Below, in pieces: positions 53,170-64,000 of a stretch of DNA of 64,000 nucleotides. Position 1 is the first letter of the stretch; each line of letters begins with the position of its first letter. The notes below the pieces were generated by a model. That model was not told where the DNA came from. It saw only the letters and a list, made by a program, of their open reading frames with translations, and did not search any database. The DNA comes from Stutzerimonas stutzeri. GTDB taxonomy: Bacteria; Pseudomonadota; Gammaproteobacteria; Pseudomonadales; Pseudomonadaceae. The stretch is from the NCBI RefSeq assembly GCF_002890915.1, contig NZ_POUT01000004.1, positions 124,001-188,000 of the forward strand, given 5' to 3'. Both the position numbers and the translations under genes were made by a program.

Positions 53170-55694
53170 GCCCGGTGCACAAGAGCGGCGCCCCCGCGAC
53201 CGATCCCGACCAGTTGCACGACCAGTTCAACGAGGTCTGGGGCAACCCACGCGGCTGGCGCGCGCTGACCATCGTCAACCACACCAGTATCGGCCTGCGC
53301 TTTCTGGTCACCGGCGGCCTGTTCTTCCTGGTCGGCGGCCTGCTGGCGATGCTGATCCGCACCCAGCTCGCCCTGCCCGGCTACGAGCTGATGGAGCCGG
53401 ACGTCTACAACCAGGTCTTCACCATGCATGGCACGGTGATGATGTTCCTCTTCGCGGTGCCGATGATGGAGGGCCTGGCGGTCTACCTGATCCCGAAGAT
53501 GATCGGCGCCCGCGACCTGGTATTCCCGCGGCTTTCCGCGCTGGGCTACTACTGCTACCTGTTCGGCGGGCTGATCCTGCTGTCGAGCATCTTCCTCGAC
53601 GTCGCGCCCAAGGCCGGCTGGTTCATGTACACGCCGCTGTCCAGTTCGGCGCATACGCCGGGGGTGAATTCGGACTTCTGGCTGCTGGGCATCACCTTCG
53701 TCGAGATATCCGCGGTGTCGGCAGGGGTCGAGCTGGTGGTGTCGATCCTGCGCACCCGCACCAACGGCATGGCGCTGCACAAGATGCCGCTGTACGCCTG
53801 GTACATCCTGGTGATGGCGATGATGATCGTGGTCGGCTTCCCGCCGCTGATCCTCGGTAGCATCCTGCTGGAGCTGGAACGCGCCGCCGGCATGCCGTTC
53901 TTCGATGTCGCCCGCGGCGGCGACCCGGTGCTCTGGCAGCACCTGTTCTGGCTGTTCGGCCACCCGGAGGTATACATCATCTTCCTGCCCGGCGCGGGCA
54001 TCGTCTCGACGCTGATCCCGGTGTTCTGCCAGCGTCCGCTGGTGGGTTACCGCTGGGTAGTGCTGGGCGTGCTGACCACCGGCTTCATCAGCTTCGGGCT
54101 GTGGGTGCACCACATGTTCACCGTCGGCATCCCGCAACTGGCCCAGGCGTTCTTCTCCGCGGCGAGCATGCTGGTGGCGATCCCCACCGGCGTGCAGGTG
54201 TTCGCCTGGCTGGCGACGCTCTGGCTGGGACGGCCGATCTACAAGGTGCCGATGCTCTGGCTGGTGGGCTTTCTCATCGTCTTCGTCGCCGGCGGCCTGA
54301 CCGGGGTGATGCTGGCGCTGGTGCCGTTCGACTGGCAGGTGCACGACACCCACTTCGTCGTCGCGCACATGCACTACGTGCTGGTCGGCGGCATGGTCTT
54401 CCCGCTGATGGCCGGGCTCTACTACTGGCTGCCGCACTTTTCCGGGCGGATGCCGTCCGAGCGGCTCGGGCGCTGGGGCTTCTGGCTGTTCTTCATCGGC
54501 TTCAACGTGACCTTCCTGATCATGCACTGGACCGGCCTGATCGGCATGCCACGGCGGGTCTATACCTACGACACGGGCCTGGGCTGGGATCTGCCCAACC
54601 TGGTTTCGTCGATCGGCAGCTTCATCATGGCCACCGGCGTCGCCACCATCCTGCTGGATATCGTCCTGCATTTCCGCTTCGGCGTGGCGGCGCCGAAGAA
54701 CCCGTGGAACGCCGATACTCTGGAATGGACCACCAGCCTGCCGCCCAGCGCCTACAACTTCGTCAGCCTGCCGGACGTGAGCGACCGCCACCCGCTGTGG
54801 AAGGCACCGGACCTGCCGGACAGCATCGCCCGCGGCGAGCACGCGCTGACGGTGATCGACCATGGCCGCCGGGAAACCTGGGGCAGCGACCCGCTGACCG
54901 GCAAGGCGCGCGAGATCATTCACCTGCCGGGTAACAGCTGGCTGCCGCTCATTGCCTCGGTGTTCCTCGCCGCGCTCTGCCTGAGCCTGCTGGGCAAGTT
55001 CTACTGGATCGCCCTGGGCGCGACCGTGGCGACGCTGCTGGTGCTGCTGCGCTGGTCCTGGGAGAACGGCGCGCACCCGGCCGCCGCGCCGGATGCGCGC
55101 ACCCAGCCCGGCGAGCCACCGCTGCACTCGCGCACCTTCGACGGGCCGGGCCTGTGGGGCATGGGCGTGACGCTGCTGGCCAACGGCGCGCTGTATCTGT
55201 CGCTGCTGTTCGGCTGGTTCTACCTGTGGACGGTAGCGCCACAGTGGCAGGTGCCGCAGAGCGGCCTCAACGGCGGGGCGATGCTGGCCAGCGCGCTGCT
55301 GCTGAGCGCCGGCACGCTCTGGCTGCACCGCTTGATCAAGCGCCTGCGCGCCGGTACGCATCGCGGCCTGTTGGGGCAACTGGCGCTGCTCGCGCTGCTG
55401 GCGCTGGTGCAATCAGCACTGCTGCTATGGCTGCTGCTCGACGCGGCACTGGCGCCAACCGCAACGGCCCACGATGCGCTGGTGTTCGTCATGCTGGCCT
55501 ACAGCATCGGTCACTGCACGCTGGCCGCGGTGCTGACCGGCCTGCAGGCCTGGCGCGTCGGTTGCGGCTACGTCGGCGACGCGGCACCGTACGAGCCGGT
55601 GGTGGTCGAGCAGCTCTGGTACTACAACCTGGGCGTGCTGTGGACCAGTTACGCGGCGATCGTGCTGTTCCCGCCGACCTGGGGAGGTGGCTGA
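53166..55694 (+). CDS. coxA: Cytochrome c oxidase subunit I fused to subunit III
   Basis: An 842-residue membrane protein. Residues about 30-560 are subunit I of the A1 type: heme a histidine in TMHGTVM, CuB ligands and the cross-linked tyrosine in GHPEVY and WVHHMF, and heme a3/a histidines in HDTHFVVAHMHYVLVGG; the HPEV glutamate marks the D-channel class. Residues about 585-842 contain five or six helices and a subunit III-like end (VVVEQLWYYNLGVLWTSYAAIVLF), after a Pro-rich linker. Overlaps coxB by ATGA and the next gene by 1 bp. Fused I-III subunits occur in alternative oxidases such as the coxMNOP type. Confidence 0.93.
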   Translation: MSPVHKSGAPATDPDQLHDQFNEVWGNPRGWRALTIVNHTSIGLRFLVTGGLFFLVGGLLAMLIRTQLALPGYELMEPDVYNQVFTMHGTVMMFLFAVPMMEGLAVYLIPKMIGARDLVFPRLSALGYYCYLFGGLILLSSIFLDVAPKAGWFMYTPLSSSAHTPGVNSDFWLLGITFVEISAVSAGVELVVSILRTRTNGMALHKMPLYAWYILVMAMMIVVGFPPLILGSILLELERAAGMPFFDVARGGDPVLWQHLFWLFGHPEVYIIFLPGAGIVSTLIPVFCQRPLVGYRWVVLGVLTTGFISFGLWVHHMFTVGIPQLAQAFFSAASMLVAIPTGVQVFAWLATLWLGRPIYKVPMLWLVGFLIVFVAGGLTGVMLALVPFDWQVHDTHFVVAHMHYVLVGGMVFPLMAGLYYWLPHFSGRMPSERLGRWGFWLFFIGFNVTFLIMHWTGLIGMPRRVYTYDTGLGWDLPNLVSSIGSFIMATGVATILLDIVLHFRFGVAAPKNPWNADTLEWTTSLPPSAYNFVSLPDVSDRHPLWKAPDLPDSIARGEHALTVIDHGRRETWGSDPLTGKAREIIHLPGNSWLPLIASVFLAALCLSLLGKFYWIALGATVATLLVLLRWSWENGAHPAAAPDARTQPGEPPLHSRTFDGPGLWGMGVTLLANGALYLSLLFGWFYLWTVAPQWQVPQSGLNGGAMLASALLLSAGTLWLHRLIKRLRAGTHRGLLGQLALLALLALVQSALLLWLLLDAALAPTATAHDALVFVMLAYSIGHCTLAAVLTGLQAWRVGCGYVGDAAPYEPVVVEQLWYYNLGVLWTSYAAIVLFPPTWGGG

Positions 55695-56053
55695 TGAAGC
55701 ACGCCCGCACTTCACCCTTCCATCCAGTGCAGATTCCGCTCGGGCTGATCATCTGGAGCCTCTGGTTCGTCGCGATCTACGGTGGCCAGGCGGTGATCTG
55801 CGCGGTCGCCCCGCCCGATCCCCGACAAGGCGTGTGGAACTGGCTGAACGGCGGTCTCGGCCTGCTTACGCTGTTTACCGTAGCGCTGCTGCTGGGACTG
55901 GCGCACTACTTCTGGCGGCTGTCCCGAGCGCCGCGAGCGTTGAACGAGCGGCAGCTGTTCGTGACCAAGCTGGCCGCCGGCATCCATTTGATCGCGGCGC
56001 TGGCGACGCTCTTCGTCGGCGTTCCCCTGCTGCAGATTCCGCCATGCCTATGA
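55694..56053 (+). CDS. Small oxidase-associated membrane protein
   Basis: A 119-residue protein with three hydrophobic helices (IPLGLIIWSLWFVAIYGG; LGLLTLFTVALLLGLAHYFW; LIAALATLFVGVPLL). It overlaps coxA by 1 bp and the next gene by 10 bp, so it is translated as part of the oxidase operon. The position matches a small subunit IV/CoxP-like protein, but no specific family motif is recognised. Confidence 0.7.
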   Translation: MKHARTSPFHPVQIPLGLIIWSLWFVAIYGGQAVICAVAPPDPRQGVWNWLNGGLGLLTLFTVALLLGLAHYFWRLSRAPRALNERQLFVTKLAAGIHLIAALATLFVGVPLLQIPPCL

Positions 56054-56898
56054 CTGCTACGACCGCCTGCAGGCTGCCATCGTTGATGGCGGCAACCGCG
56101 TTGCTGGCACTGCCCGCGCCCGTCCAGGCCCACGGTCTGTTCGATGCGCATATCATCGAGCGCGCGCCACTGCTGCTCACCGCTCTGCTGGTGGCGGGCG
56201 CCTGGCTGCTGTACGTTCTCGGCGCGCGCAAGGTAGCGCCGCGGCGCGGCGAAGCCCTGTGGTTCCATGCCGCGATGCTGCTGGTGGTGCTTGCCGTGTT
56301 CGGGCCGATCGATGACTGGGCGGAAACCAGCACCAGCTGGCACATGACCCAGCACATGCTGTTCATCGTGGTGATCGCGCCGATGTGGGCGCTGGCGCGG
56401 CCGCTGCCGCAGTGGCGCGGGGTCACCGGCCGGCTCGGCCAGCCCCTGTGGACGGCGATACTGCGCGCCGGCCGCTATCCCACCCTGCTGGCCCTGTTGC
56501 ACGGCGCGGTGATCTGGATCTGGCACACGCCGAAGCTGTACGTGCTGGCGCTGGACAATCTCTGGTGGCATGCCATCGAGCATGCGTGCTTCCTGTTCAC
56601 CGGCTGGCTGTTCTGGTGGTCGGCGCTGCGCGCCAATCCGAAGCAGGTACCGCAGGCGCTGATGGCCGTGCTGCTGACGCTGATGCACACCGGCCTGCTC
56701 GGTGCCCTGCTGACCTTCGGCACCAGGTCCTTCTACGGCGAAACACGGGCGGTGCAAGACCAGCAGCTGGCCGGGCTGATCATGTGGGTGCCGGGCGGGC
56801 TGATCTACCTGCTCGGCGGCGGCTGGATCGCCTGGCGCTGGCTGACCCGCCTGTGGCGCCGGCAGCAGGCGCGCCCGGCGAGCGAGGAGGTATCCTGA
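56044..56898 (+). CDS. ctaG: Caa3-type oxidase assembly protein CtaG
   Basis: A 284-residue inner-membrane protein of the Caa3_CtaG family (seven helices after a cleavable or anchoring first segment ending VQAHG). Conserved histidines are visible in SWHMTQHMLFIVVIAPMWAL and IWIWHTPKLY, WHAIEHACFLFTGWLFWW. It supports formation of the CuB centre or assembly of the oxidase. Start at ATG 56044, overlapping the previous gene; ATG at 56050 is the alternative. It ends the oxidase cluster. Confidence 0.88.
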   Translation: MPMTATTACRLPSLMAATALLALPAPVQAHGLFDAHIIERAPLLLTALLVAGAWLLYVLGARKVAPRRGEALWFHAAMLLVVLAVFGPIDDWAETSTSWHMTQHMLFIVVIAPMWALARPLPQWRGVTGRLGQPLWTAILRAGRYPTLLALLHGAVIWIWHTPKLYVLALDNLWWHAIEHACFLFTGWLFWWSALRANPKQVPQALMAVLLTLMHTGLLGALLTFGTRSFYGETRAVQDQQLAGLIMWVPGGLIYLLGGGWIAWRWLTRLWRRQQARPASEEVS

Positions 56899-56953
56899 GC
56901 GCGCTCTACCCCGTTACGTATTGCTAGCAGTGCGGAGGCATTCTGCACGGTTC

Positions 56954-57018
56954 GTAGGAGCGGGCCAGGCCCGCGAACATTCAGCGCGCAAAAGCTTCGC
57001 GGGCATGGCCCGCTCCAC
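56954..57018. repeat. REPIN, GTAGGAGCG family
   Basis: GTAGGAGCGGGCCAGGCCCG then CGAA, and the inverted arm TTCGCGGGCATGGCCCGCTC with CACA. This is the third REP family in the window, also at 29883-29936. Confidence 0.75.
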
Positions 57019-57052
57019 AGGGGGGACGTCACGGATGGACATCGACAGCGCG

Positions 57053-57142
57053 TAGGTTGGGTTGAGGAGCGCAGCGACGAAGCCCAACAGATTCATGCCG
57101 CCCCCCCCCCCGTTGGGCTTCGCTGCGCTCAACGCCAACCTA
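57053..57142. repeat. TAGGTTGGG...CCCAACCTA-type inverted repeat, copy 2, with C11 tract
   Basis: Arms TAGGTTGGGTTGAGGAGCGC and GCGCTCAACGCCAACCTA, with inner CGAAGCCCAACA and GTTGGGCTTCG. The loop contains an uninterrupted run of eleven C at 57101-57111. Confidence 0.8.
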
Positions 57143-57170
57143 CCCGCGAGTGCGCGATTGCGGGACAGCC

Positions 57171-57428
57171 TCAGCCCTGCTCGCTCTTCTTGCGAATCCA
57201 GTACAGATAGGTCCCCGAGGCTTGTTGCTGCTCGACCAGCTCGTGGCCGAGAAAGATGCAGAATTTGGGAATGTCGCGCTGGGTCGACGGGTCGGTGGCG
57301 ATGACCTTGAGCAAGGCACCGCTGGCCAGGTCACGCACCTTGTTGTGCAGCATCATCACCGGCTCGGGGCAATTCAGGCCGCTGGCATCGAGTACGGCAT
57401 CGGCTGTCATTTCGGCTGATCGGGTCAT
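57171..57428 (-). CDS. tusA: Sulfur carrier protein TusA
   Basis: An 85-residue cytosolic sulfur relay protein. The sulfur-carrying cysteine lies in [22 protein letters not shown], the CPxP motif of the family. Start at 57428 after GGAG. It follows rlmM on the same strand after 57 bp. Known relatives pass sulfur from IscS for tRNA thiolation and molybdenum-cofactor enzymes. Confidence 0.95.
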   Translation of the reverse strand: MTRSAEMTADAVLDASGLNCPEPVMMLHNKVRDLASGALLKVIATDPSTQRDIPKFCIFLGHELVEQQQASGTYLYWIRKKSEQG

Positions 57429-57485
57429 CACGGGCTCCGGAAAACAGGTCGGCATTGTCGCGCAGATGGGCCGGAAGGTCACTCG

Positions 57486-58535
57486 TCAGAGACGACGCAG
57501 ATGGCAGGTCACTTCCTCGCGGTCGTGATACAGCTGCTTGCAGCCGATGCTGGCCTTCACCCTGCGTTCGGCGAGGCCATCGGCGATGCGTTCCAACAGG
57601 CGTTTCACTTCGGCGTAGCGCTGCTTCATCGGCAGCTTGAGGTTGACCACCGCCTCGCGGCACAGGCCCTCGCCGATCCAGGTTTCCAGCAGCGCGGCAT
57701 TGCGCGCGGGCTTCTCGACGATGTCGCAGACCATCCAGTCCACCGGTCTGCGCGGACGGAAGGTGAAGCCGTCGGCACGGAAATGCTCGACCAGCCCGGA
57801 ATCCATCAGCTCGGCATTCATCGGCCCGTTGTCCACGGCGCTGACCCTGATGTGCCGGTTGACCAGCTGCCAGGTCCAGCCGCCGGGCGCCGCGCCGAGG
57901 TCGACGCCGGTCATGCCGGCAGCCAGGCGCCTGTCCCACTGCTCGCGGGGAATGAAGTGGTGCCAGGCCTCCTCCAGCTTCAGCGTCGAGCGGCTCGGCG
58001 CCTGGCGCGGAAATTTCAGCCGTGGAATGCCCATCGGCCAGAGCGCGCTGTTGTGCGCTTCGGCGATGCCGGCGAACACTTCGCGCCCGCTCTTGAAGGT
58101 CAACAGCAGGCGCGGACCATGGCCCTGCTCGTCGAGCCGGCCAGCCTTGACCAGGGCCTTGCGCAGCGGCGCCTCGAACTTGCGGCAGAAATTGGAGAGC
58201 TCCTTGCCGTCGTTGGTATCCAGCACCTCCAGCCATAGGCTGCTGCAGATCGGATAACCGGCCAGATGCGCCAGCAGCACGCTGATGCGGTCGGTTTCCG
58301 GCAGTTGCAGGTATTCGCCGCGCGCCCATTGGCGGGGAAAGATCAGCTCGGCGAAACGCAGGCCGCGCATCAGCCGCTCGGCGCCCCCGCTCTCGCTGCA
58401 GATGAATTCGGCGCAGGCGCTGTCCGGCCTGGCCTTGGCGTAGCCGGCCACGCCGAGCAATGCCGCATGGTCGCTGATCTCGGCGCAAACCTCGCCTTCG
58501 AAACCGGGGCGGCAATGCAGCAGCAATGTGTTCAT
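57486..58535 (-). CDS. rlmM: 23S rRNA 2'-O-ribose C2498 methyltransferase RlmM
   Basis: A 349-residue enzyme with an N-terminal THUMP-like domain (about 1-180; MNTLLLHCRPGFEGEVCAEI) and a C-terminal RrmJ-type Rossmann methyltransferase with the SAM-binding motif GVDLGAAPGGWTWQLV and the catalytic Asp in MVCDIVEKP and Lys in VNLKLPMKQRY. Start at 58535. tusA follows on the same strand, acnA diverges from it across 174 bp. Confidence 0.95.
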   Translation of the reverse strand: MNTLLLHCRPGFEGEVCAEISDHAALLGVAGYAKARPDSACAEFICSESGGAERLMRGLRFAELIFPRQWARGEYLQLPETDRISVLLAHLAGYPICSSLWLEVLDTNDGKELSNFCRKFEAPLRKALVKAGRLDEQGHGPRLLLTFKSGREVFAGIAEAHNSALWPMGIPRLKFPRQAPSRSTLKLEEAWHHFIPREQWDRRLAAGMTGVDLGAAPGGWTWQLVNRHIRVSAVDNGPMNAELMDSGLVEHFRADGFTFRPRRPVDWMVCDIVEKPARNAALLETWIGEGLCREAVVNLKLPMKQRYAEVKRLLERIADGLAERRVKASIGCKQLYHDREEVTCHLRRL

Positions 58536-58709
58536 GGTCGAATCCTGTAGGCGCGTCGGGGCGGGGCCAAAGCCGCGCATGATAGCCGAGCGGGGGAACC
58601 CTCGGTTGCATGGTTCGGTCCAGTGCAGTAGCAAAAGCCCTGCCGAAGAGCTAATTTCAAAGCTCAGTCATCAGCCAGCCCGGACCGTGCGGGCGCAAGG
58701 AGACGAGGA

Positions 58710-61385
<2,676 letters not shown>

Positions 61386-61392
61386 TTGGCGA

Positions 61393-61420
61393 GGCGGCGA
61401 GGGAAACGTCTCTCGCCGCC
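61393..61420. terminator. First hairpin after acnA
   Basis: Perfect 9-bp arms GGCGGCGAG and CTCGCCGCC around a 10-base loop, 7 bp after the acnA stop. No T run. Confidence 0.6.
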
Positions 61421-61438
61421 CGCGGACACAGACGAAAA

Positions 61439-61466
61439 CGCCGGTGCGCATCCCTTCGCACCGGCG
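61439..61466. terminator. Second hairpin after acnA
   Basis: Perfect 10-bp arms CGCCGGTGCG and CGCACCGGCG around CATCCCTT. AAAA precedes it, so the T run belongs to the minus-strand reading; together with the first hairpin it probably closes acnA. Confidence 0.6.
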
Positions 61467-61694
61467 TCCGCCATTCCGTTGGCATCTGATCGCTAGCTGC
61501 CCTGCCACTCCGCTGCTCGCGTCCTGCCGTGTCCGGCTCCATGACCGCCGCGTCGCCGCTCTCGTGACGAGAGACGCCCGGACATGTTCTGACGGTAGCC
61601 ACGCAAGATTGCAGAAAGATTAAGCCCAACCCTCCGCTGGTCGCCTATCTATCCGGAGCACGTGGAAAAACTGATCGACGGATCAACCTCTCGC

Positions 61695-61721
61695 TCAAGA
61701 TCGCCCAATCACGGCCGACTC
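61695..61721 (+). promoter_or_regulatory. Sigma-28 (FliA) promoter of the Aer-like chemoreceptor gene
   Basis: TCAAGATC-N11-GCCGACTC has the FliA layout with the exact 11-bp spacer (TCAAG is a common variant of the -35 in pseudomonad chemoreceptor genes). It lies 73-99 bp upstream of the ATG at 61794. Confidence 0.7.
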
Positions 61722-61793
61722 AACGGTCAGCCCTGAAAAAGAACAGAAAAATCAGGCGCTTCTATCCTTTCGAATACCTTGGCGTGATTTTCG

Positions 61794-63362
61794 ATGCGTA
61801 ATAACCAGCCCGTAACCCAGCGCGAGTATGCCTACCCCGACCAGCAGCGGCTGGTTTCGACCACCGACCTCAAGGGCCGGATCACCTACTGCAACGACAT
61901 CTTCGTCGAAGTCAGCGGTTTCGAACGGGACGAGCTGATTCGCGCACCGCACAACCTGATCCGCCATCCGGATGTGCCGCCCGCGGTGTTCGCTCATATG
62001 TGGCTCACGCTCAAGGCGGGCAAGCCCTGGATGGGCATCGTCAAGAACCGTCGCAAGAATGGCGACCACTACTGGGTCAACGCCTACGTGACCCCGGTCA
62101 TGGATAGCCAACGCACCGTGATCGGCTACGAATCGGTGCGTACCAAGCCGAGTCGCGAACAGGTGCAGCGGGCCGAAGCGCTCTATGCCCGGATCAATGC
62201 CGGCAAGAGCGGTGTGCCCCGGCGCGACGTCTGGCTGCCGGTGCTGACCAAATGGCTACCGTTCATCCTGGTCAGCCAGATCGGCTTTCTCATCGGCGCC
62301 TGGCTCGATCACTCCATGGGCTTCGCGCTGGCCGCGCTGCTCTCCATTCCACTCGGCCTGGCCGGACTGCATTGGCAGCAGCGAGGCCTCAAGCGCCTGC
62401 TGCAACTGGCGCGGCAGACCACCAGCGATCCGTTGATCGCCCGCATGTACACCGACAGCCGCGGCGTGGAGGCCCAGCTGGAAATGGCGATGCTCAGTCA
62501 GCAGGCGCACCTGAAGACCTGCCTGACCCGCCTGCAGGACAGTGCCGTGCAGCTCCAGGCCCAGGCCAAGAGAGCCGATTCGCTGGCCCACAACTGCGCC
62601 AACGGCCTGGCGCAGCAGCATCAGGAAACCGAACAGGTCGCGACCGCCATCAACGAGATGGCGGCCACCACCCAGGAGGTCGCCGGCAATGTCGCGCTAG
62701 CCGCCGAGGCCACTCAGCAGGCCAGCCGGCTCAGCATGCACGGGCGGGACGTCACCGCCGAAACCCGCAAGGCGATCCAGCACCTGTCCGATTCGGTGGC
62801 CCGTACCGGCGAGGCCGTGAATCAGCTGGCCCACGATAGCGAAGCGATTGGCAGCGTGGTGGACGTGATCAAGAGCATCGCCGACCAGACCAACCTGCTG
62901 GCACTCAATGCGGCGATCGAAGCGGCGCGCGCCGGCGACAGTGGCCGCGGTTTCGCCGTGGTCGCCGACGAGGTGCGCCAGCTGGCCCAACGCACGAGCG
63001 AGGCGACCGGGGAAATCCACCAGCTGATCGAGCGGCTCCAGACACAGGCACGCCATGCGGTGGAAACCACCGAGCAAGGCCGCGTGCATGCCACCCGCGG
63101 CGTCGATCAGGTCCTGCAGGCGGACCAGGCCCTGACCGGCATCAACGACGCCATGGGCAACATCATCGACATGACCACGCAGATCGCCTCGGCCACCGAA
63201 CAGCAGAGCACGGTCGCCGAGGAAATCAGTCACAACGTCAGCACCATCGCCCACCTGGCCGATAAGACCACGGGCGATGCCCGCAGCTCGGCGCTGCTCA
63301 GCGAAGAGCTGGCCGTCACCGCCGAAGGGCAATACTCGCTGGTGGAACGCTTCAACCGCTGA
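61794..63362 (+). CDS. aer: Aer-like PAS-domain methyl-accepting chemotaxis protein
   Basis: A 522-residue receptor. The N-terminal PAS domain (about residues 15-125) reads [22 protein letters not shown] ... [14 protein letters not shown] ... [18 protein letters not shown], the Aer form that binds FAD and senses redox state or oxygen. Two hydrophobic segments at about 150-190 anchor it with little or no periplasmic part. The C-terminal signalling domain has the CheA/CheW-binding hairpin [20 protein letters not shown] (about 363-382). Transcribed from the sigma-28 promoter upstream. Likely drives aerotaxis; the ligand is inference. Confidence 0.9.
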   Translation: MRNNQPVTQREYAYPDQQRLVSTTDLKGRITYCNDIFVEVSGFERDELIRAPHNLIRHPDVPPAVFAHMWLTLKAGKPWMGIVKNRRKNGDHYWVNAYVTPVMDSQRTVIGYESVRTKPSREQVQRAEALYARINAGKSGVPRRDVWLPVLTKWLPFILVSQIGFLIGAWLDHSMGFALAALLSIPLGLAGLHWQQRGLKRLLQLARQTTSDPLIARMYTDSRGVEAQLEMAMLSQQAHLKTCLTRLQDSAVQLQAQAKRADSLAHNCANGLAQQHQETEQVATAINEMAATTQEVAGNVALAAEATQQASRLSMHGRDVTAETRKAIQHLSDSVARTGEAVNQLAHDSEAIGSVVDVIKSIADQTNLLALNAAIEAARAGDSGRGFAVVADEVRQLAQRTSEATGEIHQLIERLQTQARHAVETTEQGRVHATRGVDQVLQADQALTGINDAMGNIIDMTTQIASATEQQSTVAEEISHNVSTIAHLADKTTGDARSSALLSEELAVTAEGQYSLVERFNR

Positions 63363-63380
63363 TCGCGCCAAGGCGCCATG

Positions 63381-63493
63381 TAGGTTGGGGCGCGTAGGTT
63401 GGGGCGGGGCGCGCAGCCTGAGGAGCGTAGCGACGAAGCCCAACAGGTTCGTGCCCATCCCTGTTGGGCTTCGCTGCGCTCAGCGCCAACCTA
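63381..63493. repeat. TAGGTTGGG...CCCAACCTA-type inverted repeat, copy 3
   Basis: Starts with a doubled TAGGTTGGGGC (63381 and 63395), then AGCGTAGCGACGAAGCCCAACA; right arm TGTTGGGCTTCGCTGCGCTC and CGCCAACCTA. Lies between the convergent chemoreceptor and hydrolase genes. Confidence 0.8.
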
Positions 63494-63503
63494 CGACGTG
63501 CCC

Positions 63504-64000
63504 TCAGGCCTGCGCCACGCCCCGCAGAAATGCCGCGACCGCATCGGCCGCACTGTCCAGATGCTGCTCATGGGTCAGGCCGGAGCGCTTCAGCGGCTTC
63601 AGATCGTGATCCGCGGCGGCGAGCCAGTGCAACGCGACCGCCGCTGACAGCGAATAGCCCTGCACCGTCTCGCGATCCCCCAGCGCATCGCGTTCGCCCT
63701 GCACGATCAGCGTTGGCGTCTGCAGCGTTGCCAGGTGCGCCACTCGTGGCTTGTCCCGCTTGCCGGCCGGGTGGAACGGATAGCCCAGGCAGATCAGTGC
63801 AACCGCACCCAGCTCATCGGCCAGCAGACTGGCCATGCGCCCTCCCATCGACTTGCCGCCAATGGCCAGCGGTCCTGTGGCCTGCTGTCGCACCAAGGCA
63901 TGGATTTCCCGCCACTGATCGAGCAGTTGTGCCTGCGGAGCGGGTGGTCGTTTACGCCCGCTGGTGCGGCGCTCGGCCATATAGGCGAACTCGAAGCGAC
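63504..64000 (-). CDS. Alpha/beta hydrolase (Tex30/KANL3-like), truncated at the window edge
   Basis: C-terminal 165 residues of a small alpha/beta-hydrolase; the frame continues past the right edge (RFEFAYMAERRTSG before the internal ATG at 63980). The nucleophile elbow is GGKSMGGRMAS, the acid residue lies after TPTLIVQGERDALGD and the histidine in AADHDLKPL. Family members are about 210-220 residues, so some 50 N-terminal residues are missing. Substrate unknown. Confidence 0.85.
   Translation of the reverse strand, partial: RFEFAYMAERRTSGRKRPPAPQAQLLDQWREIHALVRQQATGPLAIGGKSMGGRMASLLADELGAVALICLGYPFHPAGKRDKPRVAHLATLQTPTLIVQGERDALGDRETVQGYSLSAAVALHWLAAADHDLKPLKRSGLTHEQHLDSAADAVAAFLRGVAQA

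Overview
This 64-kb, GC-rich window looks like a chromosomal segment of a Pseudomonadaceae gammaproteobacterium, close to Pseudomonas or Stutzerimonas. The evidence is gene order (smc-zipA-ligA; tusA-rlmM beside acnA; fliC-flaG-fliD-fliS-fliT), several families of REP/REPIN repeats of the pseudomonad type, and codon usage. The species call is inference. I see no rRNA, tRNA, CRISPR array, prophage or insertion sequence.

Layout. 1-13.5 kb holds housekeeping and envelope genes: the 3' part of an FdhF/YdeP-type molybdoenzyme, a KtrAB potassium importer, an SH3-domain membrane protein, a large class A penicillin-binding protein, the lytic transglycosylase Slt, a MOSC protein, CheV and a YegS-type lipid kinase. 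13.9-27.6 kb is a complete Wzx/Wzy-type exopolysaccharide locus: an initiating phosphoglycosyl transferase, a tyrosine phosphatase and kinase pair, a secreted GH5 glycanase, a pyruvyl transferase, a flippase, an F420-hydrogenase-beta-like iron-sulfur protein, a polymerase, two glycosyltransferases and a Wza-type lipoprotein set apart behind its own 450-bp leader. It ends in a clear terminator.

27.75-28.48 kb is a seven-copy tandem array of a 107-108 bp unit, each unit being one REPIN. Then come a thiolase, polyphosphate:AMP phosphotransferase, a phosphopantetheinyl transferase and PpnP. 32.8-40.9 kb is the flagellar filament block, bounded by a giant four-module glycosyltransferase that probably decorates flagellin; its 5' half is much more AT-rich than its 3' half. 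41.2-49.9 kb holds ligA, zipA, smc and moaA. 50.1-56.9 kb holds a voltage-gated-type K+ channel and an alternative caa3/aa3-type oxidase cluster with a subunit I-III fusion. 57.2-64 kb holds tusA, rlmM, acnA, an Aer-like PAS chemoreceptor and the edge of an alpha/beta hydrolase gene.

Two layers connect the parts. First, the motility genes scattered over 50 kb (cheV, fliC, fliS-fliT, the Aer-like receptor) each carry a recognisable sigma-28 (FliA) promoter with the same 11-bp spacer, so they should be co-expressed late in flagellar assembly. Second, at least four families of inverted-repeat elements occupy most intergenic gaps; one has expanded into the tandem array immediately after the exopolysaccharide terminator.
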